64,000 bases of DNA from Cordylochernes scorpioides (taxonomy: Eukaryota; Arthropoda; Arachnida; Pseudoscorpiones; Chernetidae): assembly GCA_030710605.1 (NCBI GenBank), contig CP092882.1, positions 2,065,319 to 2,129,318 of the forward strand. Direction: 5' to 3'. The position numbers and the translations under genes are program-made. Shown in pieces: positions 31,041 through 41,188 of this stretch. The notes beneath the pieces are model-generated. The model was not told the DNA's origin and ran no database searches. It saw only the letters and a list, made by a program, of their open reading frames with translations. How positions within the stretch are numbered: position 1 is the first letter of the stretch; each line of letters starts with the position of its first letter.

Positions 31041-31280
31041 TCTTTACCAAGAGTTTACCGACTTTTCCGATGGTCAATGGAGCTATCTTCTAGATCGTTC
31101 ACCATTATCCACAGAGCAGGAGGACAGCAAACACACGTTGACGCACTTTCCAGGAATCCAGTGTGCACATTCATAACCGAAGATAAGATGAAGATTGCTC
31201 AACAACAGGCAGACTTGCGATTTGTAAAGAACCCTCAAATTAAAAGTGGCTTTGTCACTATACGAAGCAAAATTTCTACT
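31041..31280 (+). pseudogene. Gypsy RNase H-domain fragment
   Basis: Encodes VYRLFRWSMELSSRSFTIIH, then RAGGQQTHVDALSRNP: the conserved end of the gypsy RT-RNase H region (RW...L....F.I.H..G....VDALSR). The reading continues with EDKMKIAQQQADLRF before ending. No flanking LTR or other pol domain found; it is not from the 2.2-kb element, which lacks this region. Confidence 0.8.
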
Positions 31281-31470
31281 CTTCAACGGGCAAATATTTC
31301 AATGTAGAATATTAAGATGATCTTTATTAAAACATAATTGAAAAAATGTGTTATTGGCATGTGTGCTTTTCACATTTTTTCAATTATTATTTTTAATAAA
31401 GATAAACTTAATATTGTACATAGAAATATTTTCCCGTTGAAAAACAGAAATTTTGCTCGAAAGCTTGCAA
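31265..31470. repeat. Inverted pair of Penelope-derived ends
   Basis: AGCAAAATTTCTACTCTTCAAC at the left mirrors GTTGAAAAACAGAAATTTTG at the right; the right arm continues CTCGAAAGCTTGC. CCCGTTGAA is a degraded CUGAUGA block. A central ~90-bp palindrome (CATTTTTTCAATTAT) joins them. Confidence 0.55.
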
Positions 31471-31604
31471 AATCAAAATTAAGGTAAAATATTTACATTA
31501 ATTTTATTTATTCTTCCTTTTTTTCAAATAATTTATAGGTAACTGTTGCTTACATATGTGAAAAAAATAGTACAAATGTGATATTGTACTGGGATAAGGT
31601 GCAT

Positions 31605-31960
31605 AAATTATGAAAAATACATCTCCTTATCGTGCAACTTGAAAGTTGCTGATGGCTTGCGCCATCTATCGGAATAAATATATTGCGTTGATGGAAGACT
31701 ATTAAAATGGCCCTCTATTCTAATCAATGTCACCGCTTTACACCAGAAGTGTACCATTCTGGGAACCAGATGTTGGAAAATGGGCCCTTGACTGTTAAAA
31801 TCTGTGATGGTGTATATTGATTGCAGGTCAGTTGAGCATTGGATTTAAATGGTAAATTTCAGATACGAGAATAGTTGATATTTATTCCGATAGATGGCGC
31901 AAGCCATCAGCAACTTTCAGTTTCACGATAAGGAGATGCCTTTTTCATGATATTACTTAC
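31605..31960. mobile_element. MITE family B with ~170-bp centre
   Basis: Both outer arms are intact (ACATCTCCTTATCGTGCAAC and TTTCACGATAAGGAGATGCC, each with the GATGGC...GCCATC block), but the usual centre is replaced by unrelated, less AT-rich sequence (31687-31860). No target duplication for this insert was recognised. Confidence 0.7.
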
Positions 31961-33190
31961 ATAGTTATAAATATATTTGATTGAGAGGATATATATGTTA
32001 TGAATTTTTTTGTGTTTGTAGTTGAAAAAGATGGAGAATTGGAGGTGCAGTCGTGAAAAAAGATAGTTATTTACCTTTCAAGTAGTTTTTTTTTATTTTG
32101 AATTACTTGAAGTAAATTACATAAAATTATTTATCACAGTAATATAGAATTTATAAAATGAATTCTAAATCGTGAATATAAAATAATAGGTAGCTTAACT
32201 ATACATATTTACAACAATTATTCAAAGTGGTATTTTTTTTTCTAAATCTATGGTAAAAAAATGTAGAACAGTCAATGAATGAAAATAAAATATGTGTTTT
32301 TAGAAAAATAAAATATTTGAATTTTAGATTATATAATGTCTATTAGTCTATTACCTGTATAATACATGGATTGCTGCCAAGTTATTCTTTGCCAGAGGAA
32401 GTTATTCAAACAATTACATCGAATGTAGGGATTTCATGTTTTCTCTTGATATTGTCTACATCGATTATCTCTGTGGAAATGGTATTTTAAAAAATCTGGT
32501 GTGTGATCATTCAGAATCAATCGTTAAATCGGGAATGTGTCAATCGGTAAATTGAGGTTTACACTAATGTGTAATTCCATTTATGAAAACGACAGCCAAC
32601 TTACCTCAGTACAAAGTACCATATTAAGTCGAATCTATATAACTTTTACAGTAAGTAGGATCCTACATGATTGATCATGGTGAGGATATCGTTGTAATGA
32701 GAGAGGAGAATGGTGTCTTAATAAAGGCTTTGTGTGTATGTGTTCAACTGCTGTTCACATAGAACACTTCTCCGCTCCAGTCCTCAAGGTTCTCACTCGA
32801 GTATTTGTGTGTATGTGTAATTCAGGTTAGGGAGAAGTTAACAAGAAAAATTTCGTTAAATCGGGGACTTGAACGTTAAATAGACAATTAAAATAATTTT
32901 ATTGACAATACATGCAAAATTGCACAATCTGCACTATTTAAAAAATATATTTATTATGTACAATGAATATAGCGTCTCTGCCAATGCAAATATTCTTCGT
33001 AGATCGCGAAATGCGTGGTGTCGCTGGCGATTCTCCACCTAACGTTAAATAGAGCCTCACTTGAATACGACACCTCAGTTAGAAAGATGATATTAAAAAT
33101 CACCGTTGAATCGGGGTAATCACTAAATAAAGGTATCCATTAAACAGAATGTATTGTTCTTTATTTTTTTTATATTCTAAACTGCTAATA
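31961..33190. other. Spacer, no gene
   Basis: AT-rich with scattered CGTTAAATCGGGG-type motifs at 32520-33130 in both orientations, perhaps an old repeat. A LINE-tail-like TCTTAATAAAGGCTTTGTG lies at ~32715. No coding segment. Confidence 0.4.
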
Positions 33191-33345
33191 TTTTAAGAAA
33201 AAAGGCATCTCCTGATTGTGTAACTAAAAGTTGCTGATGGTTTGCTCCATCTATCGGAATAAATATCAACTAATCGTTGATTTTTAATTATTCCAGTATT
33301 GACCAAATTGATATTTATTCTGACAGATGGCGCAAGCTATCAGAA
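33191..33345. mobile_element. MITE family B copy, shortened right arm
   Basis: AAGAAAAAAGGCATCTCCTG at the left, the GATGGTTTGCTCCATC arm, the TTCCAGTATTGACC centre and GATGGCGCAAGCTATC; the right terminal part is missing. Confidence 0.72.
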
Positions 33346-33510
33346 TTTTACATATTTACAATTTAGCTTTGGTACTATTTTTTTTTCAAATTGTTACTAT
33401 ATATTTTATAAAGAAACTTGTTATAAAAAAGGTTCGAGATTTCCCATTTTAAATAATTGATCACAATCATCGCACACATATAATATAAAGAACGATATAA
33501 CTCCCCAGTT

Positions 33511-34665
33511 TTAAACCACAGATGGGGTGTTAGAGTGAAACTGTTCGCAGTGGGAAGTTATGTAGAAGTACAGCAGTGGGGTAGAAGGAAACAGCGGAAG
33601 ATTGCAAACAGTGAAATGATACAACAGTGTAAGAATATGGAAATACGGCAGTGGAAAAACGAAACAGTCAAATATTACAACAGTTGAAGGAATACAGCAG
33701 TGAAATAATGAAATAGTGAAAGAATACAACAGTGTAATAATACAACAGTGAAAGAATACAACATTGTAATAATACAACAGTGAAAGAATACAACAGTGTA
33801 ATAATACAACAGTGAAGAATACAACAGTGTAAGAACGAAGGGGTAAAGTATTACAACAGTGAAAGAATACAACAGTGAAAAAAATGAAGGAATACGGCAG
33901 TGGAAGAATGAAATAGTGTAACAATACAAAATTGAAAGAATTACAACAGTGAAATAATGCAACAGTGAGAGAATGAAGTAGTAAAGAGGAATGCAACAAT
34001 AGAAGGATGAAACGGTGGAAGTACAACAGTGCGAGAATGTAACAGTGAATTAAAACAACAGTGGGAGAATGTAACAGTGAGGAAGAAAGACAACAGTTAG
34101 AGAGAAGACAACAGTGTAAGAATACAACAGTGGAAGTAATACAACAACAGTGTAAGAATGTAACAGTGGAAGTAATACAAGAGTGTAAGAATGAAACAAC
34201 AGTGTAAGAATGTAACAGTGTAAGAGAATGAAACAACAGTGTAAGAATGTAACAGTGTAAGAGAATGAAACAACAGTGTAAGAATGTAACAGTGGAAGTA
34301 ATACAAGAGTGTAAGAATGAAACAACAGTGTAAGAATGTAACAGTGTAAGAGAATGAAACAACAGTGTAAGAATGTAACAGTGGAAGTAATACAAGAGTG
34401 TAAGAATGAAACAACAGTGTAAGAATGTAACAGTGTAAGAGAATGAAACAACAGTGTAAGAATGTAACAGTGGAAGTAATACAAGAGTGTAAGAATGAAA
34501 CAACAGTGTAAGAATGTAACAGTGTAAGAGAATGAAACAACAGTGTAAGAATGTAACAGTGGAAGTAATACAAGAGTGTAAGAATGAAACAACAGTGTAA
34601 GAATATAACAGTGTAAGAGAATGAAACAACAGTGTAAGAATGAAACAACAGTGTAAGGAGGAATG
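33511..34665. repeat. Minisatellite with 89-bp higher-order unit
   Basis: Built from ~18-bp ACAACAGTGTAAGAATGA variants. On the right (34166-34640) GTGGAAGTAATACAAGAG recurs every 89 bp (34292, 34381, 34470, 34559), with one interval of 126 bp; the left half is more diverged. As 89 is not a multiple of three, all three minus-strand frames stay open, giving long hydrophobic pseudo-proteins up to 433 codons. Not a gene. Confidence 0.9.
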
Positions 34666-35230
34666 TGCAGGCCACCGGCTGTCACCACGACCCGGATTCC
34701 TCGCGAGGTCAAACAGACCGTTTTTTACCAGCGGCGGTGGCTTTTTTAAATAACTCCCTGGACTGGCTCTCTCGCTCGGACATTTTTTTTTACAACTCTT
34801 CATATATATCATTTGTTTGTTTGTTTGTTGTTCTCTGGAGAAGTTTGGCGTGTTGCTATACGAAATGTTGGAGAATAAAATATATGATCCATTTATATAA
34901 ATAAATAAATATCAATATATAGCTTTGTGTAGTTGTATAATTCTTGCGTATTTTTAAAATATTAATAAAAGTAAATTGTACATGCTATTTTTAAAGAAGG
35001 TTCCGTGATATGAAACGCTTGAGTTGAAAGACGGAATGTTTGGATAAAATTATACAACAATACGACTACTTATCTGGATGTAAATTCCACACATATATAA
35101 TTACATACTCATGGACAAAACTTACGGAATTTCATATTTTAACCCCACTCCTTATTTGCTTATATAACGGTGGATTTCCCATATATGTAAATTGGAACGT
35201 TCTCCTTAAAAAATAATTATTTAAATTATA
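34666..35230. other. Spacer, no gene
   Basis: Unique AT-rich sequence; a degraded A-like terminus (ACTCATGGACAAAACTTACG) lies at ~35107. Confidence 0.4.
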
Positions 35231-35234
35231 ATAA

Positions 35235-35470
35235 TAATACCCCACGTAGAAAATTAGGAAAGACAAACTTCAGGATGACACAGCAATTTATTTAAGACAA
35301 GAACAAACTATGAATGATAAACAAAAGATAAGCAATGAGGGAAGTTTACAGAGTAGTAAAATATAAACATAAAAATGATACTCTGTTAATAAAATAATAA
35401 ATACTTTGTTACAATAAAATAAAAAATATATAATGCTAAAAAAGGCACAACTTCTTTAAGTTTTTGTTAA
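35235..35470. repeat. Repeat shared with 56020-56210
   Basis: CACGTAGAAAATTAGGAAAG, AGACAAACTTCAGGATGACA, ACAAACTATGAATGATAAAC and ATGATACTCTGTTAATAAAA are nearly identical in both copies. Non-coding; the superfamily is unknown. Confidence 0.65.
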
Positions 35471-35764
35471 TGAGTATATATAACAAATAACTTATCTCTG
35501 TGTGTGTGTGTATTTAAATTCCATATATGCATATTTACTTTTTTTTATTCCTTTATTTCCTTAATCCTTATTTTTAATTTTAAGCTTTATTGAATTTTGA
35601 CCAATGACAATATAGTTTCCGTTTGATCTTTAGAAGAATATTAGTAAAATTATTTAAAATATTTTTTAGTTTACACAATTAATTGTGTGATAAACATGTA
35701 ATCCCTCGAAATATTAAATAATTTTTAGGTTTTTTTCATAGATCTTGTATGACCTTTTTAACAT

Positions 35765-35910
35765 AGTGATCTAAATTCGAAACTATTATAGACGCGTATG
35801 ATGAGCCAGGCCCATTAATTATTCCATAGCAGTAAGAACAGTAGAAATTGTTTATTTAAATAAAAAAAGAATCATACGCGTCTATAATAGTTTCGAATTT
35901 TGATAGTGAT
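35765..35910. repeat. Rearranged family H fragment
   Basis: The arms ATTCGAAACTATTATAGACG and CGTCTATAATAGTTTCGAAT are inverted; between them are GATGAGCCAGGCCCATTAAT and the AGTAAGAACAGTAGAAATTG part of H. Strands A and C of the ribozyme core are absent. Confidence 0.65.
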
Positions 35911-36074
35911 CTAAACAGTAATAAAATTTACATTTTTACAAAAATTTCCTCAGATTGGTGAACCGTGTCTGATGGTCAAATCTATAATACATTTGAGGAT
36001 CGATTTGTTCAAATGTTCTCTCACTATATAAAAAGCATGTCCCATTTATATCTGGCCTACAAACATATACACAT

Positions 36075-36185
36075 TGTAAATTAATTAAAAAGGCATATAT
36101 TGGATCAAAACATTTTTTTTCCATAAATCATATTTCTCAAATCAAAATCATATTTTGATCCAATATATGCCTTTTTAATTAAAGA
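36075..36185. repeat. Palindromic GGCATATATTGGATC element
   Basis: TTAATTAAAAAGGCATATAT with TGGATCAAAA at the left, exactly mirrored at 36150-36182. Short unstructured centre. Same family as 13440 and 52985. Confidence 0.75.
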
Positions 36186-36219
36186 TTTATTTATGTATTG
36201 CTCTATTTTCAAAACATTG

Positions 36220-36512
36220 TACACCTATCCCCCGATTTACACGGTACTTGTTTTACACGTTTTCGCTTTTACACGGTTTTCCAAATAAGTGTTTTTTTGT
36301 TTTTTTTTTCGCACTATACTAAATGTTTCTGTGATTGAACACATGCGCTGTGTACACATCTCACGAGGAATCCCGAGCTTATGTGCTGACTTGCTGCACA
36401 CACACACTGTGTCTGTATTTCTTCGCATAAAAATTTCGTGAAAATTTTTGATTTTCGATTTACACGTTTTTCTCAGGAACGTATCTACCGTGTAAATCGG
36501 GGGATAGGTGTA
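36220..36512. mobile_element. TA-flanked MITE with 27-bp perfect TIRs
   Basis: Starts TACACCTATCCCCCGATTTA and continues CACGGTA; the right end is its exact inverse. TA on both sides. The interior contains repeated TTTACACG/TTCGCTTTTACACGG motifs. No transposase. Construction parallels 922-1200. Confidence 0.85.
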
Positions 36513-36524
36513 TTATATTAAATG

Positions 36525-36622
36525 TAAAAGAGGCTTATCCTGACCGCTCACATACCCATTTTTATATGGCAGAGCGCCATCTAGTGGAACAGAAATAAAT
36601 GTTGAATTGTGTTCCGTGATAT
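36525..36622. repeat. GAGCGCCATCTAGTGG element fragment
   Basis: GGCTTATCCTGACCGCTCAC and GGCAGAGCGCCATCTAGTGG also occur, as an inverted pair, at 53138-53272; here only one arm is present. Confidence 0.5.
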
Positions 36623-36822
36623 TGTGGCGAAGAATTAATTTATTATTTAATTATTCAATGAAAATATTTAAAACAGATTTATTACTTTATATTTATAAAA
36701 CCATCATTTAGTTACCTAGCTAGCTTGCTCGATATTCTCTAGCTGTAGATAGTTGGGTTGTTGTCGACTGGTGACGTCATCAATAAATACATCTTCAGAT
36801 ATTTCAAGAATTCTACGCTACA
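36623..36822 (-). repeat. Solo-LTR-like repeat with CRE palindrome
   Basis: On the minus strand it runs TGTAGCGTAGAATTC ... TTCGCCACA, 200 bp, and matches 24806-25000. TGACGTCA lies at ~36773. No clear target duplication, so the LTR status is inferred. Confidence 0.55.
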
Positions 36823-36839
36823 CTATTATAACGTTTAGT

Positions 36840-36930
36840 AGGAAATGTCGAGGGCTCGCCTCTGATGAGCCAGGCCCAATATCTTTACTATTATTATTTA
36901 TATTTATTATTTTGTATAATATTTCAATAA
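36840..36930 (+). repeat. Family H remnant
   Basis: GCCTCTGATGAGCCAGGCCC and the ATTTCAATAAGGGCAGT part remain; strand C is lost. Confidence 0.55.
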
Positions 36931-37039
36931 GGGCAGTTTGTATTAGAAACAAAAGATCGCGACAAAATACTTTGCATTCTTATAGAAAAATAACAGTGTA
37001 GGGTTTAGACCGAATGTATTTATAAGGTTAAACCATCAA

Positions 37040-37345
37040 GTTTCCAGGGATAAACTGGCAGACGAGTGGTATATAAACAGGCGATTTCAGACAGCCACGA
37101 ACCGGGTTCGAATCCTGCAATGGTAGTTTTTTTCTGAGTGAAAAATAGTTTTCTCCAATGCTTCCAAATTTTTGCAAAAGTCCAACTTGAGTTCAAGTAA
37201 CCAAACGGGGTTCTAACACACTTATAAGTACAAAAAGCCGAACTGCTTTTTACATATGTAGACATGTGGTGCACTTACAGTAAAAGCAGTCGCTTATAAC
37301 ACACCATGATTATCATGGCTTGTACCACGTTTACTAGGGATAATT
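37040..37345 (+). mobile_element. SINE S2 copy with tRNA head
   Basis: Head: box A-like TGGCAGACGAGTGGTATATA, box B GGGTTCGAATCCTG. Body: AAAAGTCCAACTTGAGTTCA, CCAAACGGGGTTC, ACTGCTTTTTACATATGTAG; 3' end CCATGATTATCATGG and TACTAGGGATAA. Best plus-strand example of the family. Confidence 0.82.
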
Positions 37346-37369
37346 TAAAAAAGGAATCCACAAATCTTT

Positions 37370-37430
37370 CTTTTATTTAGTACCCGACGTTTGAGTGACT
37401 CCCAGTAACCCTCCTCAGGGGAATGGTTAG
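37370..37430 (-). repeat. Hammerhead-like Penelope remnant
   Basis: Minus strand: CCCTGAGGAGGGTTACTGGG, then CTCAAACGTCGGGTAC: the block has lost the G of GAAA and part of CUGAUGA. Confidence 0.45.
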
Positions 37431-37469
37431 TTCTGGATTCTAGCTTATACTTATATAATGGTCTTCGGA

Positions 37470-37835
37470 CCCAACACATATACGGTTAAGGCACATCCAC
37501 CCTACTTTGGTGGAACTTAACCATATTTTTCCAACCCGATCTAGAAGATATGTACCAAACTTCCGTTAAGAAATTATACCTTCAAATGCAAAATTCAAAT
37601 AATCCAACCATACAAGATATTCTACAAAATAAAGGAGATATCAATCCCCGATTCCGACGACCCGGTCCTGACACTTAGTCAAGAGCTCATCGCCCAACAG
37701 CTGCCCTCCTGCAAGGCCTAGGGGGACCACTTCTACTCCACCAACTCGCCATGTGTAAATAGCCAGGACAAGGTGACTCGCGAGCTGTGCTCGAATGTAA
37801 CACCTGTAAATTGAGACGAAATAAATAAAAAAAAT
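37470..37835 (+). pseudogene. Possible LINE 3' end
   Basis: Encodes KKLYLQMQNSNNPTIQDILQ, then NKGDINPRFRRPGPDT before a stop; followed by a ~150-bp less AT-rich 3' part ending AATAAATAAAAAAA. The layout resembles the C terminus and 3' UTR of a non-LTR element, but I cannot name the clade. Confidence 0.4.
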
Positions 37836-38052
37836 TCCCGATGGCCGGCTCAAATCTTTTGTACATTATGTAAATAATTTTTTCATTTTTTGATTCTTAC
37901 GCCTTAAGCCAGGCAGTACTTTTATTAAATTATGTTTTTTTAATATATTCTTTTAGTTCAATTAAAGCAATCTCTGATCAAAACCATTTTTATTAATATT
38001 CTTTCAAGATTTCAACCACGACTGCATTACCATAGCATAATCCTCAAGATTA

Positions 38053-38760
38053 TCCCTATATATATAAAAGTCAGTGTATGTATGTTTGTTCCTATGTCGG
38101 CTATACACGTCCACAATACGTAACTAATCTGACTGAAATTTTAACAGTATATAAAGTAGAATCTGGAAAAACTTATAGTGAAAATTTCAGGTCTCTATCC
38201 CGAATATTCTTTGAGTTATTTGCAAATTGCGTTGCAAATTTGCCCTTTCGCTCGCAAGCAGCGCCTCTAGCGGTGAAGATGGGAGGTAATATCAGCTGAC
38301 CTAATGTACATGTAAAACGTGTTTTAACAGGACATAGAGAAAAATCTGGAAGAGATATTTAACGGATTTTTAGCCAAGAAAATTTGAAATTGACAGGTTC
38401 TGGGCAAAAATAGTTGTTTTTTTAGTCAGAAAATGATGACGACAATATTGCTGTATCATGTTTGATTATCAGATGTAAAATTATATCGGGAAAAATTCCA
38501 AAAAGCAGAGACCACGGGTGAAGCCAGTTCATTTTTAGTATGCAGGAACAATATTCTAACAGAAAAACATTCATTCGAGCAGAAGACACAAAGCCAGATC
38601 ATCTCTCTATAAAAATATCGCTTCTCAGACACAGAGTTTGGAGCGGGACGTTTCACAATAGTGACATCCACGGCGCCAATTTATAATTGTAACGAATAGT
38701 ATTTGAATAAAAACATTTAATCGGGTAAAACCCGGGCGTTGCCCGGGTCATTCGGCTAGT
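38053..38760 (+). mobile_element. Non-autonomous Helentron-type Helitron
   Basis: The 5' end (TATATATAAAAGTCAGTGTA, then TGTATGTTTGTTCC) and the 3' end have the Helentron hallmarks: a perfect GC hairpin ACCCGGGC-GTT-GCCCGGGT at 38730-38748, 12 bases before the terminus ATTCGGCTAGT. About 700 bp, no Rep/helicase. It would move by rolling-circle replication with proteins supplied elsewhere. The exact 5' base is uncertain by a few nucleotides. Confidence 0.82.
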
Positions 38761-39094
38761 CTAAAATAAACAGACAATATCTTTTTTTTATAACATATAT
38801 TTGTCAAACAAACTTCCATTCAGCAAATGATGTTTAAAAAAGAAACCTATCCCAGAAGCCTGCGTGATGTTTTCATCTTAATACAGGGGATTGATTTATT
38901 GTACAATGTATTTTTGTTGTTAAACTGTTTTAAAACTTGTGACGTTTTGAGACTCTAGAGGTTTCTCTATCTGGAGATAAATCAGCAACATGACGCTGTG
39001 AAGGTCACGTGTGAGGATTTATTGGCTCTGGTCTTATGTTTCCACGCCAAGATGAAAATGTAATTGTCTTATGAACAAACTATAATGAGAAAGC
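38761..39094. other. Spacer, no gene
   Basis: Unique AT-rich sequence. Confidence 0.4.
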
Positions 39095-39392
39095 TACACT
39101 CATGGACACAACTTAAGGAAGTCTTTGATGTCGCCGGTTGTCTATTTCTTTTTTTTTTTAAGAAGACAGAGGCAGTTTTGTTCATACTTGGTTATCTCGG
39201 GTGTTTTCAGTAAAGGTCACTCTAATATCTTTCAGAGTTATTGTCTGAATCCCGATATATACATGCTGAAAGGTACAACTTCCTTAAGTTTTGTCCATGA
39301 GTGTATATACACTTAGTTATCTCGTGTGTCTTCAGTAAAGTGTCACTGTAATATTTTTCAGATTATTGTCTGTATCCCGATATACATGCTGT
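39095..39392. mobile_element. MITE A copy plus partial second unit
   Basis: A complete element (39095-39305) is followed directly by a fragment of the same family (CTTAGTTATCTCGTGTGTCT ... CCCGATATACATGCTG) that lacks both termini; the tandem joint falls at a TA. Confidence 0.78.
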
Positions 39393-39489
39393 GATATACT
39401 GTGGCCGTTATTATGTAACAGACAAATATGTAACAATGGGAAACATTTCGTTAACTCTTCTAAACCCCGAATTTGAATAGCTGTTTATT

Positions 39490-39870
39490 TGTGAACAACC
39501 CAACATATTAAGATGGGGAGGAAGTTTTGCCGAAGAGAAGACTTAGTAAAGAGTTACAGAGAAGGCGGGTGAAGACTGGAGTACAGTGTTGTATAGGACA
39601 TGGAGTCAATGGGGAATACAGAGGAAAGTGTTTGGAACATAGAACTGGAGGAAAGAATGGTTGATAGGATCTGGAGAATGGAGAAATCTTGGGAAGTTTG
39701 GGAGAGGAATGTGGTCTGTTGTTGGTGGTGGTGGTCATCAGAAATAGACAGAATATTTGGATGGGACATATATAGAGGAAATGGATTGATGAAGAAAGTA
39801 CTGGAAGGTAAAATGGATGGAAAGAGAACGGTAGGAAGAATTGGACTGATGGACTGGATGGGAAGTTAGG
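39490..39870 (+). pseudogene. LINE RT C-terminal pseudogene
   Basis: Decodes GRKFCREEDLVKSYREGG and, after stops, KVLEGKMDGKRTVGRI, the RT C-terminal block ...LEGKIEGKRSRGR... common in arthropod non-LTR elements. A diverged second copy lies at 52480-52800. Nucleotide similarity between the two is high, so they descend from one family. Confidence 0.65.
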
Positions 39871-40255
39871 AAGAAATAAAGAGAAGAGGTCAAGATAGAG
39901 ACGTATGACGTCACTGAGAGAATTGGGCATTCAGGTATAAAATGTTAAGGAAAATAAATCAATTTCATTCTTTATATTTTCACACAGAAGACACATTTTC
40001 TCATACCCGATATTATTTAAAAGTGACCCTTGACCGGACAGTTTCCCGCCTCGAGGAAATGTGCGCCTTGATTGCCGCGCGGAATTTTTCTCACCTTTGA
40101 CCCTTGACCAACAAACAGCTCAGCAACGCTGGATCGCATTCAGTGAGATTTATATTGCGTCCGTTTCGAACCTTCAATGAATGTTGAAATTTTGAGCAAA
40201 TATTTGCGGATTTCAGGTAGAAATATGATTTAGAGCAATTTAATCTTCTTATTTT
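39871..40255. other. Spacer with two DR1-like sites
   Basis: TGACCCTTGACC occurs at 40024-40035 and 40098-40109; each reads GGTCA-A-GGGTCA on the other strand. No gene is visible next to them. Confidence 0.3.
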
Positions 40256-40259
40256 TTAT

Positions 40260-40490
40260 AAAATAAGTCCCTACTGCCCTTCCTTACTGTAATGATAAAT
40301 ATATTAGAAGGGCTTGGCTCACAACAACACATTATTGGTTAACTTCCCAGCGGTTTCGCCAGATATATGTACCAGATAGCCTCAACACAACCGACTATAT
40401 TAAACAAAACAATCAAATATTCGAAGTCTGATAGATTAAACTGGCGAAACCGCTGGGAGGGTTCACCACTGTTCATTTAATAATAATACA
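40260..40490. repeat. Family H fragments, inverted pair
   Basis: Minus-strand copy with CTGGCGAAACCGCTGGGAAG but no CTGATGA; plus-strand copy with CTGGCGAAACCGCTGGGAGG, TTCACCACTG and then a break. Confidence 0.65.
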
Positions 40491-41038
40491 ATAAAAATAT
40501 AGTGTATGCATATATTTGTATTTTGATAGAGAGATAAAATACGCTCAATATATATATGAATGTTCAAATGATGTCAATTTTGTCATAAAATTGTCCACGA
40601 GTCCCCAGCTAAACATATTTTGTAAATTGGGGACATTATACGATAATAACAAGACGAAGGAAGACGAGTATCTTTATTGGTGCATAAGAGCGAGCTTTCG
40701 GGCAAAAGCCCTTCGACTGGCAAGATATAACGACACTATGAACGACATCGATGGCTGTAGAGAATATATACACATATTAATTTACATAAATATAGAAAAA
40801 AGCATGCAAATGGGCAATTTAACTATTTGTAAAAATGAGAGGTAAAAAATAAAAATGGAAAAAATGAAATAGAAATCCTATAGGGTAATAGAAGAGATGC
40901 CAGAACATTAGCTGGAGGAAAGAAATATTAATGAGGCATAATATATGGTTGAAATGGGATATCAAGTATATAAAAGAGAAATTTATACATAAAGGCCAGG
41001 AGAGCTTGACATGCTTCAGGGAGGTCAATATTTTACAG

Positions 41039-41161
41039 TTTTATTTATTTATGCTTATGAGGTGATACAGCAACGTCTTTACAATAAGAGAGGAGACAAA
41101 ATGAATCAAATCTAGAAAAAAGAAGTGAGGACTTCTCGGTCATTAAAGTCTGAGAGGCAAG
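41039..41161 (-). mobile_element. LINE 3' UTR insertion in left Penelope arm
   Basis: 123 bp corresponding to the 3' end of the element at 18425-19078 (CTTGCCTCTCAGACTTTAAT ... CATAAGCATAAATAAATAAA). Flanked by the 8-bp duplication TTTTACAG at 41031-41038 and 41162-41169. The right arm shows the empty site, so the insertion postdates the palindrome. Confidence 0.9.
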
Positions 41162-41188
41162 TTTTACAGTTAAATACAAGGGGGAGGT

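Noticed and set aside
33511-34812. 433-codon minus-strand frame resembling a Leu/Phe/His-rich membrane protein
   Set aside because: It is the translation of an 89-bp/18-bp minisatellite; all three frames are open for the same reason, with no start context or domain.
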